From contig NZ_JBLWWF010000004.1 in the NCBI RefSeq assembly GCF_048268085.1, forward strand, positions 124,001 to 188,000: 64,000 bases of DNA. Direction: 5' to 3'. Positions 46,028-54,068 of the stretch are shown here, piece by piece. The DNA comes from Neptunicella sp048268085. GTDB lineage: Bacteria; Pseudomonadota; Gammaproteobacteria; Enterobacterales; Alteromonadaceae. Within the stretch, counting starts at the first letter, position 1, and each line of letters starts with the position of its first letter. Both the position numbers and the translations under genes were made by a program. The notes beneath the pieces were generated by a model that had not been told where the DNA came from, did not search any database, and saw only the letters and a list, made by a program, of their open reading frames with translations.

Positions 46028-46602
46028 CCACGTTGAATAAGCAAACTTTTCTCAATCGTTTTTACCATCAAGTGGCCCATCGTTACGAGCCAGAATATCC
46101 ACTGCAACATGCTAGTCGACCTGCGGCAGTGCTAATTCCCATTGTGGCTCGCCAAGAATTATCTTTGATCCTAACCCGCCGGGCTTTGCATCTTAAGCAC
46201 CATCCGGGGCAAGTCAGCTTTCCGGGCGGCCGCTATGAAACAACGGATGCAAATTTACAACACACTGCATTACGGGAAACCTACGAAGAAATCGGTTTAG
46301 CCAGCGAGCAAATTGAAATTATTGGTCAATTACCTAGCTTTAAAACCATTAGTCGCTATCAGGTAACCCCTTTTATCGGCTTTGTCCAACCGCCGGTTGA
46401 TCTACAACCCGATCCAGATGAAGTGGCACAAATCTTTGAAGTCCCGTTAGCTTATTTAATGGATAGAAAAAATCATCAAACACATTGGATCACACGTCAG
46501 CAAAAGCGTCACCCAATTAATATGATCGTTTGGCAAGATCAGCAAATATGGGGCGTCACTGCCGCATTTATTTTAAACCTAAGTAACATCATTAATCCTT
46601 AG
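46024..46602 (+). CDS. Nudix hydrolase, CoA pyrophosphatase (NudL) type
   Basis: 192 residues. The CoA-hydrolase variant of the Nudix box is clear: LKHHPGQVSFPGG followed by RETYEEIGL around residues 57-93. It probably cleaves CoA and its thioesters. There is no in-frame ATG upstream of the domain. The start is TTG at 46024 (overlapping the pabB stop as TTGA) or TTG at 46033, so translation is likely coupled to pabB and weak on its own. Confidence 0.88.
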   Translation: MTTLNKQTFLNRFYHQVAHRYEPEYPLQHASRPAAVLIPIVARQELSLILTRRALHLKHHPGQVSFPGGRYETTDANLQHTALRETYEEIGLASEQIEIIGQLPSFKTISRYQVTPFIGFVQPPVDLQPDPDEVAQIFEVPLAYLMDRKNHQTHWITRQQKRHPINMIVWQDQQIWGVTAAFILNLSNIINP

Positions 46603-46833
46603 CATATTGTTCTGTTGTATCTTCATCGCTATTAAGGGATTCATACTCCTAGCTTTCTCTATGTTATGAAGGAACTGTGGTTACAACTTTACAGCACTAA
46701 AAAAATCTAATGCAAATCATTACTTTTGTCAGCTTGTGGGCTGAGGGACAATTGCGCATAGTGTAGTGCTAAAAGAATATCTTGCTAAATAACATCCTTA
46801 GTACCTTATAAATAATTAATAAAAGAGAATTTA

Positions 46834-48207
46834 ATGATCAGTGTTTTTGATATGTTCAGCATCGGTATAGGCCCGTCCAGTTCTCATACGGTAGGCCCAA
46901 TGCGCGCAGCATTAGCCTTTATTGATGCATTAAAACAGCAGCAACTATTTGACCAGACTACCGGTATTGTGACTGAGTTATATGGCTCATTGGGTCAGAC
47001 AGGCAAAGGCCATGGCACCGGTAAAGCCGTCATTTTAGGATTATGCGGATTTGCGCCAGAAACTATTGATGTAGACATTATTGATTCGCAACTCGCTGAT
47101 ATTGACAAAAACCAACAACTCAATCTCAATGGCGAAAAACTAATTACTTTCCCGCGCAAAGACGCAATTGTATTTCATCGTCGTAAAACCCTGAAAATGC
47201 ATTCCAATGGTCTAACTCTTTTTGCCTACGACAAAAACGGTGAGATTTTTAAACAAACTTACTATTCCATTGGTGGCGGCTTTATCATTCGTGAAGAAGA
47301 TTTTGCCCAGCAAAAATTTATCGCTCTGGAAGAAGAAAAAAAGCCGGTTCCCTACCCCTTTGAAACCGCCAATGAGCTAATTGCCCACTGCAAAAGTAAT
47401 GGTTTCAGGATCAGTTCCCTGATGCTCAAGAATGAAACCGCCTTTATGCCGCAAAATGAGATCAAATCCAAATTGTGGGAAATATGGCAAGTGATGCGTG
47501 GCTGCGTACAAAAAGGGATTGAAACCGAGGGGATCTTACCGGGGGGATTAAAAGTGTCCCGTCGTGCACCAGGGTTATATCGACGCCTGCAAAATGAAAA
47601 AAATGCAGATCCTATGGTGGTGATGGATTGGGTTAACTTGTTTGCCTTAGCGGTCAATGAAGAGAATGCCGCTGGCAGTCGTGTCGTTACCGCACCAACC
47701 AATGGCGCTGCCGGTATATTACCGGCAGTACTCAGCTATTTTGACAAATTTGTCCAGCCGGTTGACGAAGACACCGCTGCTCGTTACTTATTAACTGCTG
47801 CCGCCATTGGTATTTTGTATAAGAAGAATGCTTCTATTTCCGGTGCTGAAGTTGGCTGCCAAGGCGAAGTGGGAGTCGCTTGCTCCATGGCCGCAGGCGC
47901 GTTAACTGAGATATTAGGCGGCAGTGTTGACGCCGTTGAAAATGCCGCTGAAATCGGTATGGAACATAATCTCGGTTTAACCTGTGATCCGGTTGGTGGA
48001 TTAGTGCAGGTTCCCTGTATTGAACGCAATGCTATGGGGTCAATTAAGGCGATTAATGCTTCACGTCTAGCCTTGCGTGGCACTGGAGAGCATAAAGTAT
48101 CATTGGATAAAGTGATTAAAACTATGTGGGATACGGGCAATGATATGAAAGCCAAATACAAAGAAACCGCACGAGGCGGTTTAGCGGTCAATATTATCGA
48201 ATGTTAA
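46834..48207 (+). CDS. sdaA: L-serine ammonia-lyase (4Fe-4S, single-chain)
   Basis: Converts L-serine to pyruvate and ammonia. 457 residues, the length of E. coli SdaA. N-terminal ISVFDMFSIGIGPSSSHTVG; C-terminal catalytic domain with cluster Cys in GCQGEVGVACSMAAG and LTCDPVGGLVQVPC. It has its own promoter region in the 231 bases upstream, where I see no gene. ATG 46834 has AAAAGAGA upstream. Confidence 0.97.
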   Translation: MISVFDMFSIGIGPSSSHTVGPMRAALAFIDALKQQQLFDQTTGIVTELYGSLGQTGKGHGTGKAVILGLCGFAPETIDVDIIDSQLADIDKNQQLNLNGEKLITFPRKDAIVFHRRKTLKMHSNGLTLFAYDKNGEIFKQTYYSIGGGFIIREEDFAQQKFIALEEEKKPVPYPFETANELIAHCKSNGFRISSLMLKNETAFMPQNEIKSKLWEIWQVMRGCVQKGIETEGILPGGLKVSRRAPGLYRRLQNEKNADPMVVMDWVNLFALAVNEENAAGSRVVTAPTNGAAGILPAVLSYFDKFVQPVDEDTAARYLLTAAAIGILYKKNASISGAEVGCQGEVGVACSMAAGALTEILGGSVDAVENAAEIGMEHNLGLTCDPVGGLVQVPCIERNAMGSIKAINASRLALRGTGEHKVSLDKVIKTMWDTGNDMKAKYKETARGGLAVNIIEC

Positions 48208-48255
48208 ACAGGTCTTAGGACGAATAGCGGGTTTCGAGCCACGAGCTGAAAATGC

Positions 48256-48332
48256 GTAGCTCGTAGCTCGTAGCTCGTAGCTCGTAGCTCGTAGCTCGTA
48301 GCTCGTAGCTCGTAGCTCGTAGCTCGTAGCTC
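48256..48332. repeat. Eleven perfect tandem copies of GTAGCTC
   Basis: A 7-base unit repeated 11 times without error (77 bases) between the convergent sdaA and cysB stops; it ends 3 bases before the cysB stop codon. Degenerate units (GAGCCACGAGCTG) lie just upstream. Each unit contains AGCT, so neighbouring units can fold on each other. Copy number is likely unstable between isolates. Confidence 0.95.
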
Positions 48333-48334
48333 AA

Positions 48335-49309
48335 TTATTTAACCGGTAAAGTCAGGCCTTTAAACATTTTTTCGATTTCATCGTTGTTTTTCAGCATCAT
48401 CGCCCGTTCAACCACATCTTTGGTTAAATGTGGAGCAAAACGCTCGATAAAATCATACATATAACTGCGTAAAAACGAACCTTTACGGAAACCGATTTTG
48501 GTCGTGCTATATTCAAATAAATGGCTGGCATCAATTTTAACCAAATCATTATCCAGTTTCTCATCTACCGCCATTGAAGCAATCACGCCAATACCTACAC
48601 CTAAACGTACATAGGTTTTAATCACATCGGCGTCAGTCGCCGTAAAGACGATTTTCGGCTCTAAGCCTGCCCGTCCAAACGCTTCATCCAACTCGGAGCG
48701 CCCGGTAAAGCCAAACACATAGGTCACCAACGAATACTGGGCAATATCTTCGATAGTTATCGAGGTCTTGCGCGCCAAGGCGTGATCCCGATTAACAATA
48801 ATACTGCGATTCCAATGATAACAAGGCAACATCACCAAATCGTTATATAAATGCAGCGCTTCGGTGGCAATGGCAAAATCAGCTTCGCCTTTGGCGGCTA
48901 AATCACTAATTTGTGATGGTGTTCCCTGATGCATATGCAGTGAGACTTTAGGATATTTAGTCATAAATCCTTTAATCACCGAAGGCAACGCATAACGAGC
49001 TTGGGTATGGGTGGTGGCAATATTCAATTTACCTTGATCAGGCAAAGTATGCTCGCGGGAGACCGCTTTGATACTTTCAACCTTGGCCAGAATTTCTTGG
49101 GCAATATTAATCACGTCCTGACCGGCACCGGTCACATGAGTTAAGTGTTTGCCGCTTCTGCCAAAGATCTGTACGCCTAATTCATCTTCCAGCATACGAA
49201 CCTGCTTACTGATCCCCGGTTGGGATGTATACAGACTTTCGGCCGTAGCGGAAACATTGAGATTATTATTAAGGACTTCGACTATATAGCGCAGTTGTTG
49301 TAATTTCAT
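48335..49309 (-). CDS. cysB: LysR-type regulator CysB
   Basis: 324 residues, matching CysB. Winged helix at the N-terminus (NVSATAESLYTSQPGISKQV, about residues 17-36), then the substrate-binding domain with THTQARYALP and GTPSQISDLAAKGEADFA, close to E. coli CysB. It activates cysteine biosynthesis genes in response to N-acetylserine. No cys target gene lies in this window. Confidence 0.95.
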   Translation of the reverse strand: MKLQQLRYIVEVLNNNLNVSATAESLYTSQPGISKQVRMLEDELGVQIFGRSGKHLTHVTGAGQDVINIAQEILAKVESIKAVSREHTLPDQGKLNIATTHTQARYALPSVIKGFMTKYPKVSLHMHQGTPSQISDLAAKGEADFAIATEALHLYNDLVMLPCYHWNRSIIVNRDHALARKTSITIEDIAQYSLVTYVFGFTGRSELDEAFGRAGLEPKIVFTATDADVIKTYVRLGVGIGVIASMAVDEKLDNDLVKIDASHLFEYSTTKIGFRKGSFLRSYMYDFIERFAPHLTKDVVERAMMLKNNDEIEKMFKGLTLPVK

Positions 49310-49526
49310 TGGTTGGGATGACCTGCCTGTTCCAGATTTAAATACGTAACTGTTCAGCTACTTAAACATGACTTCATGTATTCGTTTGTTCTTATTCTAA
49401 ATATATATACCTATGCGAAAATTAATTCCATATAATTTTAGCTAAACCTGCATTTTTTATTCTTTCAGATGTTATTAATAGGTTTAAATTCGCCTAAACA
49501 TATTTAGTTCAAATGAGAGTCCAGCA

Positions 49527-50201
49527 ATGACCGACTTTTCTACCGTACTGGCTTGTGCCGTACATGATATGAAAAATTCCCTCTGCCTACTATTGCAGTC
49601 CATCGAAACACTAGGCAATGAAATTGGTGACTCAGACCACAGTGTATCCGATCAACTTGCCAGTATCCATTACGAAGCATCAAGGTTGAACACCAGTTTA
49701 ATGCATATTTTGTCATTGTACCGCGCGGACCGTGAACAATTACCGATAAATATTGATCAACATTACCTTGAAGATATCATCGATGAAGTCGTTGCAACAA
49801 ATCAACGCTATCTGGATAACAAAGCCATCAGCCTCAATGTGAATCAGCAACAAGAATTGTTTTGGTATTTTGACAATGAACTTATTTGCTTACTACTCAA
49901 CGATATTTTGATTAACGCCATTCGCTACAGCAAGGAACGGGTTCAATTAAGCACCTATATACAAGACGGTTACTTATGTATTCGTCTGGAAGATGATGGA
50001 GATGGATACCCACAAAATATGCTCAATACCCAACATGAACAGATGCAAGACTTTGATATAAGTACCGGCAGGACTGGCTTAGGGCTATACTTTGCCCGTA
50101 TGATTGCTACCGCTCATGAACGGAATGGTAAACACGGCGAGATCCTAATGGAAAACGGTGGCATATACGGAGGGAGTGTATTTACATTAAAATTACCCTA
50201 G
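49527..50201 (+). CDS. Histidine-kinase-like protein without sensor domain
   Basis: 224 residues. The phosphorylation helix is VHDMKNSLCLLLQSIETL with His near residue 13. The ATPase domain has N-box DILINAIRYSK, G1-like EDDGDGYP and G2 GRTGLGLYFARMIA. No membrane helix or sensor domain is present, so input must come from a partner. No response regulator is adjacent. It starts 217 bases from the divergent cysB. Confidence 0.83.
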   Translation: MTDFSTVLACAVHDMKNSLCLLLQSIETLGNEIGDSDHSVSDQLASIHYEASRLNTSLMHILSLYRADREQLPINIDQHYLEDIIDEVVATNQRYLDNKAISLNVNQQQELFWYFDNELICLLLNDILINAIRYSKERVQLSTYIQDGYLCIRLEDDGDGYPQNMLNTQHEQMQDFDISTGRTGLGLYFARMIATAHERNGKHGEILMENGGIYGGSVFTLKLP

Positions 50202-50272
50202 TATACGTCGATAATAGATAAACCCACTGAGTTCGTAGCTTACGGATTTGTCACTCAGGAAAATAAAAACAT

Positions 50273-51037
50273 ATGTTTGCAACCGTTATTATTCTTATCG
50301 CTGTGCTGATTGTGACTGCCATTATTATTAATGCCATCCAACAACATAAAGAAAAAGCAGAAGCCGAAAAACGTGCCGATTTAACCAAATTAAAAACCAT
50401 TATTGATGAGGCTGAAGACACCTTACTTGCCGCTGAGTATTTGCCGGTATCTAGTCAAATGAGGTTAATTTTACTTGATCGTATGATTACTGCGTTACAG
50501 CAATCATTACAATTAAACCCCAAGATGATGGACTATAAAAAGCGTATTGCAGAGCTGCAGGAAGCGAAAGAGCAACTCAACGTTGTGGAAACCAACTCGG
50601 CGAACTTTAATATCTCGTTACCGGATAATGAAAAACAAATTATTCTGCTGATCCAGGGTATTAAACGTTTACGTATTATTTTGCGCTCAGAAAATCATAA
50701 AGGCACGATTAGCTCGGATGTGTTTACTAATGAAGATAAATATCTTGACCGTTATCAACTGAAGGTCAACATGGAAACCTTATCCCGCCGGATTCAAAGC
50801 TCGTTGCAAAACAAAATGCTGGGTTCGGCACGGCAATACCTTGAAAAAGCCATCGCTGCGCTAAAAAATCAGGCCAATCAAGATGACTATGTAGTCGCCA
50901 AAAAAGCCGAATTCGAGAATCAGCTCAATAATATTCACAGCATGATGCGTAATGCCAATGCTGAAGATACCGCACGAAGAGTAGAAGAAGGCAAAGATGA
51001 ACTAGACGAGTTATTTGCCCCTAAGAAGAAATGGTAA
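50273..51037 (+). CDS. Membrane-anchored coiled-coil protein of unknown function
   Basis: 254 residues. One N-terminal helix (about 3-22), then almost entirely charged helices: KEKAEAEKRADLTKLK, LQEAKEQLN, and a C-terminal acidic tail DELDELFAPKKKW. Function unknown. It follows the kinase-like gene by 71 bases on the same strand and may be co-transcribed. ATG 50273 has AGGAAA upstream. Confidence 0.7.
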   Translation: MFATVIILIAVLIVTAIIINAIQQHKEKAEAEKRADLTKLKTIIDEAEDTLLAAEYLPVSSQMRLILLDRMITALQQSLQLNPKMMDYKKRIAELQEAKEQLNVVETNSANFNISLPDNEKQIILLIQGIKRLRIILRSENHKGTISSDVFTNEDKYLDRYQLKVNMETLSRRIQSSLQNKMLGSARQYLEKAIAALKNQANQDDYVVAKKAEFENQLNNIHSMMRNANAEDTARRVEEGKDELDELFAPKKKW

Positions 51038-51051
51038 AAGGGGCTCTGCCC

Positions 51052-51318
51052 CTACTCTATTGGCACTCCCCCGTCATTGGTCGGAAAATAACGCAAACAC
51101 TTCTTTCCCCGGTTATATTGTTGGTCTGATTGGACAAGTGATAATGCTTGGGCTTTTAAGCGGTAAAACAATTGAGTACCGCATTTGACACAAAATCCCC
51201 GTTCAGCCCAGTCCGACGACTCATAGACAGATATATATTCGTGACCGCCAAGTTGCACATCGCCTTTACGTTCGAGCTGGCAAAGGGTCTTGTAAGCCCC
51301 TAATAACGAGCATTCCAA
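51052..51318 (-). pseudogene. GFA-domain (glutathione-dependent formaldehyde-activating-like) remnant
   Basis: About 88 codons. The core YESSDWAERGFCVKCGTQLFYRLK is a clear GFA-family zinc-site segment. The N-terminal Cys motif of the family is missing, and the sequence after YRLK does not match. No proper start codon exists (only TTG, after a stop close upstream). Both ends are lost, so it is a relic of a roughly 130-residue gene. Confidence 0.65.
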
Positions 51319-51401
51319 AAGTAACGTTTACTGCTCACAGGCACCTCTCTTTTAGTCATTTTATCTAACTAAGAGGTGTCTAGGAAATTAGTAGCGATTC
51401 A

Positions 51402-52115
51402 TTAACTGTTTGCAGTACTTATTAAGGCTTTATTCCAAATGTCAGCACCGCTACTAAACAATAAACTGCTTTGTGCTTTGTTCATCCCTACCCTTTGTGC
51501 CGCATCTAAAAAAAGGTTTGGAGAAGATTGAAAGGTTGCTAATGCATTGAGCAAATCTTGTTTAGGCCTATCACCATAATGTCGCTCTACTTCAGTCCAA
51601 ACGTGTTCACCAGCTGCGCCCCAGTGATGCCCCATTACCATCAAATCAATGAAGTCTTTCTTGTCCGCACTTTGACCACGATCAGATTGGGCTAATAATT
51701 TAGTAATAAAGCAGCTGTCATGATCCAAACATGGCACCGGAAACAATGAGTTATCCATTTTTGAAAGTTTATAATCATCAAAACTCACAAACTCCAACTT
51801 AATGTTGATGCCTTGTTCTTGTACGACTGTGCGCACACCGTAGCGGTCAGAGCGAATTTCTCTGGCCAGAGTTAATGGAGCGGTTGTAGCGTCACCTAAG
51901 CTAGCAGTGGTAACTTGCGAGCGGATAGCACGATAGCTAGCGGTATTAGGACAAATAAAGTCAATATCTATCGATTCACGGTATTCGTTAAGCTCTAGTG
52001 CTATACGAGTACCGCCACCAAACATAATGTTGTTGTCTTCAAAAAATGCTGGATTTAGCTTTTCAAGAACGGCTTGTATTGCGTTGTGGTGATCAGACAG
52101 AAACTTGTTAGTCAT
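51402..52115 (-). CDS. AbiEii/AbiGii-type nucleotidyltransferase (candidate toxin)
   Basis: 237 residues from ATG 52115 (a GTG at 52124 would add three). Nucleotidyltransferase core: FGGGTRIALELNEYRESIDI, where GG-T and the DxD of IDIDF form the metal/NTP site. Downstream KLLAQSDRGQSADKKDFIDL gives the second Lys/Asp motif. Relatives are toxins of type IV AbiE systems or MenT-like tRNA modifiers. The preceding 68-residue gene abuts it; no AbiEi-type winged-helix antitoxin is present. Confidence 0.85.
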   Translation of the reverse strand: MTNKFLSDHHNAIQAVLEKLNPAFFEDNNIMFGGGTRIALELNEYRESIDIDFICPNTASYRAIRSQVTTASLGDATTAPLTLAREIRSDRYGVRTVVQEQGINIKLEFVSFDDYKLSKMDNSLFPVPCLDHDSCFITKLLAQSDRGQSADKKDFIDLMVMGHHWGAAGEHVWTEVERHYGDRPKQDLLNALATFQSSPNLFLDAAQRVGMNKAQSSLLFSSGADIWNKALISTANS

Positions 52116-52116
52116 G

Positions 52117-52323
52117 TCAGGCACTCATAAATATACCGTGGCCATACTTTTCTGTTAAACGGGCAATTAGCTGCTTTTCTTTCTTGGTGATATTAGTGTC
52201 GTCAACATAACGCCAGCGAGTTTCGTAATACTCGAACACCATTGCCTCATCCAACACTTCCACATGAACATCCCAAAGGATGCTCTTTAGTTGTGGATAT
52301 TGCTCAATGTGTATCTGATTCAC
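52117..52323 (-). CDS. Small partner of the AbiEii-type protein (candidate antitoxin)
   Basis: 68 residues from GTG 52323 (AAGGCG upstream). Acidic/aromatic helices (MVFEYYETRWRYVDD), then a Lys-rich TKKEKQLIARLTEKYG. No DNA-binding domain is recognised and it does not look like AbiEi. Its stop lies one base before the toxin-like ATG, or overlaps the alternative GTG, so the two are translated together. The antitoxin role is inferred from position and size. Confidence 0.65.
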   Translation of the reverse strand: MNQIHIEQYPQLKSILWDVHVEVLDEAMVFEYYETRWRYVDDTNITKKEKQLIARLTEKYGHGIFMSA

Positions 52324-52866
52324 GCCGAATTCGCCTTATGTTGATAGGTACCAATGTATGTTAAATACCCAAGAGAAACAATAGTTAAGCTACCTAACTC
52401 AACAATGCAAATCTTAAATAGGTGATGAATCACACTATGAATCAACTAGTCAACTATCTAGCATTTATATTTTAACATTTTCTACAAATTAAGCTGGAAA
52501 GTCCACATAGGTGACTATGCACAAACTAATGGGCTTACTTAGTTTTAGAACCAAGCAACGAAAATGCTCAAAAGATAAAGGTTATTAGATAACTATCATA
52601 AATGGCTAACCTGACAGTTTAAGAAGACTTTATGTATACATAAATGGATGAATTGTTAACTTGGAATTTTAAGGGTGGCGTTGACCCTGATAGTATTATA
52701 CTAGCTTTTAAAGATTGCCTACCCAAACCGTAAAATAAGATTCAAAAAAACAGCTCACTTTCGAATGCAAATCAAGTAAATAAATTAGCATACTGACAAG
52801 TCTAAAATACAACTACATTAATTTTTTTAGGTTCTAAATGATAGTGGATACTATTGCTTTGAATAT
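52324..52866. other. 543-base AT-rich gap without a gene
   Basis: No open frame with a ribosome site, no RNA gene and no clear inverted repeat were found between the small toxin partner and tRNA-Leu. The AT-rich composition and position beside tRNA genes fit a degraded integration zone. No copy of the tRNA-Leu 3' end, expected for an attachment site, was seen. Confidence 0.5.
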
Positions 52867-52953
52867 TGGTGCCCGGGGCCGGACTTGAACCGGCACGACC
52901 TTACGATCGAGGGATTTTAAATCCCTTGTGTCTACCAATTTCACCACCCGGGC
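52867..52953 (-). tRNA. tRNA-Leu(UAA)
   Basis: 87 bases including encoded CCA. Acceptor GCCCGGG/CCCGGGC, anticodon stem AGGGA/TCCCT around TTTAAAA (anticodon UAA), a variable arm, and T-arm GCCGGTTCAAGTCCGGC. Last of a Gly-Cys-Leu tRNA series read on the minus strand, as downstream of pgsA in other gammaproteobacteria. Confidence 0.97.
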
Positions 52954-53071
52954 ATCGGATGTAAGCCATTGAGACTTATAAAGTGAGGTTGTTCTGTTTA
53001 CGCTTCGCGTAAATCCTTGTGGTCGCCCTTTCGACATCCTGTCTCGGTCGACACTGGCGCTGTCCTGCGCT

Positions 53072-53109
53072 GCGTCTACCAATTTCACCACCCGGGCATC
53101 GGATGTGAG
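53072..53109 (-). repeat. Partial duplicate of the tRNA-Leu 5' half
   Basis: Minus-strand CCCGGGTGGTGAAATTGGTAGAC plus the ten upstream bases repeat the 5' end and flank of tRNA-Leu (52936-52965) with about two differences. After the D-arm the sequence departs, with no anticodon stem or T-arm. It is a dead tRNA copy, not a gene. Confidence 0.8.
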
Positions 53110-53157
53110 CTGTGAAGCTCAAAATGTGAAGTCTTTTCCATTTAGCACCCGCTAAAA

Positions 53158-53231
53158 TGGAGGCGGGTCCCGGAGTCGAACCGAGGTCCACGGATTTGCA
53201 ATCCGCTGCATAGCCACTCTGCCAACCCGCC
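53158..53231 (-). tRNA. tRNA-Cys(GCA)
   Basis: 74 bases including CCA. Acceptor GGCGGGT/ACCCGCC, anticodon loop TTGCAAA (GCA) and T-arm CTCGGTTCGACTCCGGG. Ten bases separate it from tRNA-Gly. Confidence 0.97.
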
Positions 53232-53241
53232 GTAGAAAGTT

Positions 53242-53316
53242 TGGAGCGGGAAACGAGACTTGAACTCGCGACCCCAACCTTGGCAAGGTTGTGCTCTACC
53301 ACTGAGCTATTCCCGC
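53242..53316 (-). tRNA. tRNA-Gly(GCC)
   Basis: 75 bases including CCA. Acceptor GCGGGAA/TTCCCGC, anticodon GCC in CCTTGCCAAGG, and T-arm GCGAGTTCAAGTCTCG. First tRNA of the series, 157 bases from the pgsA stop. Confidence 0.97.
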
Positions 53317-53473
53317 ATCTTTCTTTCTAATACATTCGGCCTCCGCTAAATGTGGGGTGCATTCTACATTTAACCATTTTAGTGTCAACCACAAAAAACA
53401 ACATTTTTGTTTGTTTGCTGCTTTTTTGATTCAAACGCTCATTTTCCCTGCAAGTTGAATAAAATTTGACGGC

Positions 53474-54052
53474 TCACTCGTTGTCTTGTGGTGCTTTGAT
53501 TAAATGTGGCCATGCGGCTTTTAAATAAATAACCATAGACCAAACGGATAAGACTGTGGCAATAAACAATAAAATATACCCTAGTGTGACCCAGTAAATG
53601 GGAAATCCCATAAATACTTCCAGTTCAGACAATAAACCAATTAACGCTAACATCTGCGCCATGGTTTTGGCTTTACCAATAAATGAGACTTGTACGCTGT
53701 CTTCAAATCCTGAACCGGCCATCCACTCTCTTAATGCAGAAACAAACACTTCTCTGGCAGTTAATAAAATGGCAGGAATCGTGATCCAGGGATCCTGATA
53801 AGAATGTGCAATCATCAATAATGCGGCGGCAACAATGAGTTTATCCGCAACCGGATCTAAAAATGCGCCAAAAGGTGTTGATTGCTGCAGCCGGCGCGCT
53901 AAATAGCCATCTAGCCAATCGGTAATGGCTGCAAACCAGAAAACAAATGCTGACGCCTGGTGCGCCCATTTCCAATCCAGAAAATAAACAACAACAAAGA
54001 CCGGGATCAACAACACCCGAATCATGGTTAAAATATTAGGTATGGTCCACAT
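53474..54052 (-). CDS. pgsA: CDP-diacylglycerol--glycerol-3-phosphate 3-phosphatidyltransferase
   Basis: Makes phosphatidylglycerol phosphate in the inner membrane. 192 residues. The CDP-alcohol phosphotransferase motif is complete: DWLDGYLARR followed by GAFLDPVADK (about residues 42-68). Four to five helices. 16 bases after uvrC, and followed by the tRNA series. Confidence 0.96.
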   Translation of the reverse strand: MWTIPNILTMIRVLLIPVFVVVYFLDWKWAHQASAFVFWFAAITDWLDGYLARRLQQSTPFGAFLDPVADKLIVAAALLMIAHSYQDPWITIPAILLTAREVFVSALREWMAGSGFEDSVQVSFIGKAKTMAQMLALIGLLSELEVFMGFPIYWVTLGYILLFIATVLSVWSMVIYLKAAWPHLIKAPQDNE

Positions 54053-54068
54053 GATTATTCTTTTAGTT

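Noticed and set aside
48241..48332. Possible CRISPR array in the GTAGCTC repeats
   Set aside because: The repeat is 7 bases with no spacers and there are no cas genes nearby; it is a simple tandem repeat.
52324..52953. Integrative element attached at tRNA-Leu
   Set aside because: No integrase gene and no second copy of the tRNA 3' end were found in the adjoining sequence.
52834..53302. Two overlapping minus-strand frames giving peptides such as VKLVDTRDLKS
   Set aside because: They are translations of tRNA-Leu, its partial duplicate, tRNA-Cys and tRNA-Gly, a common false call.
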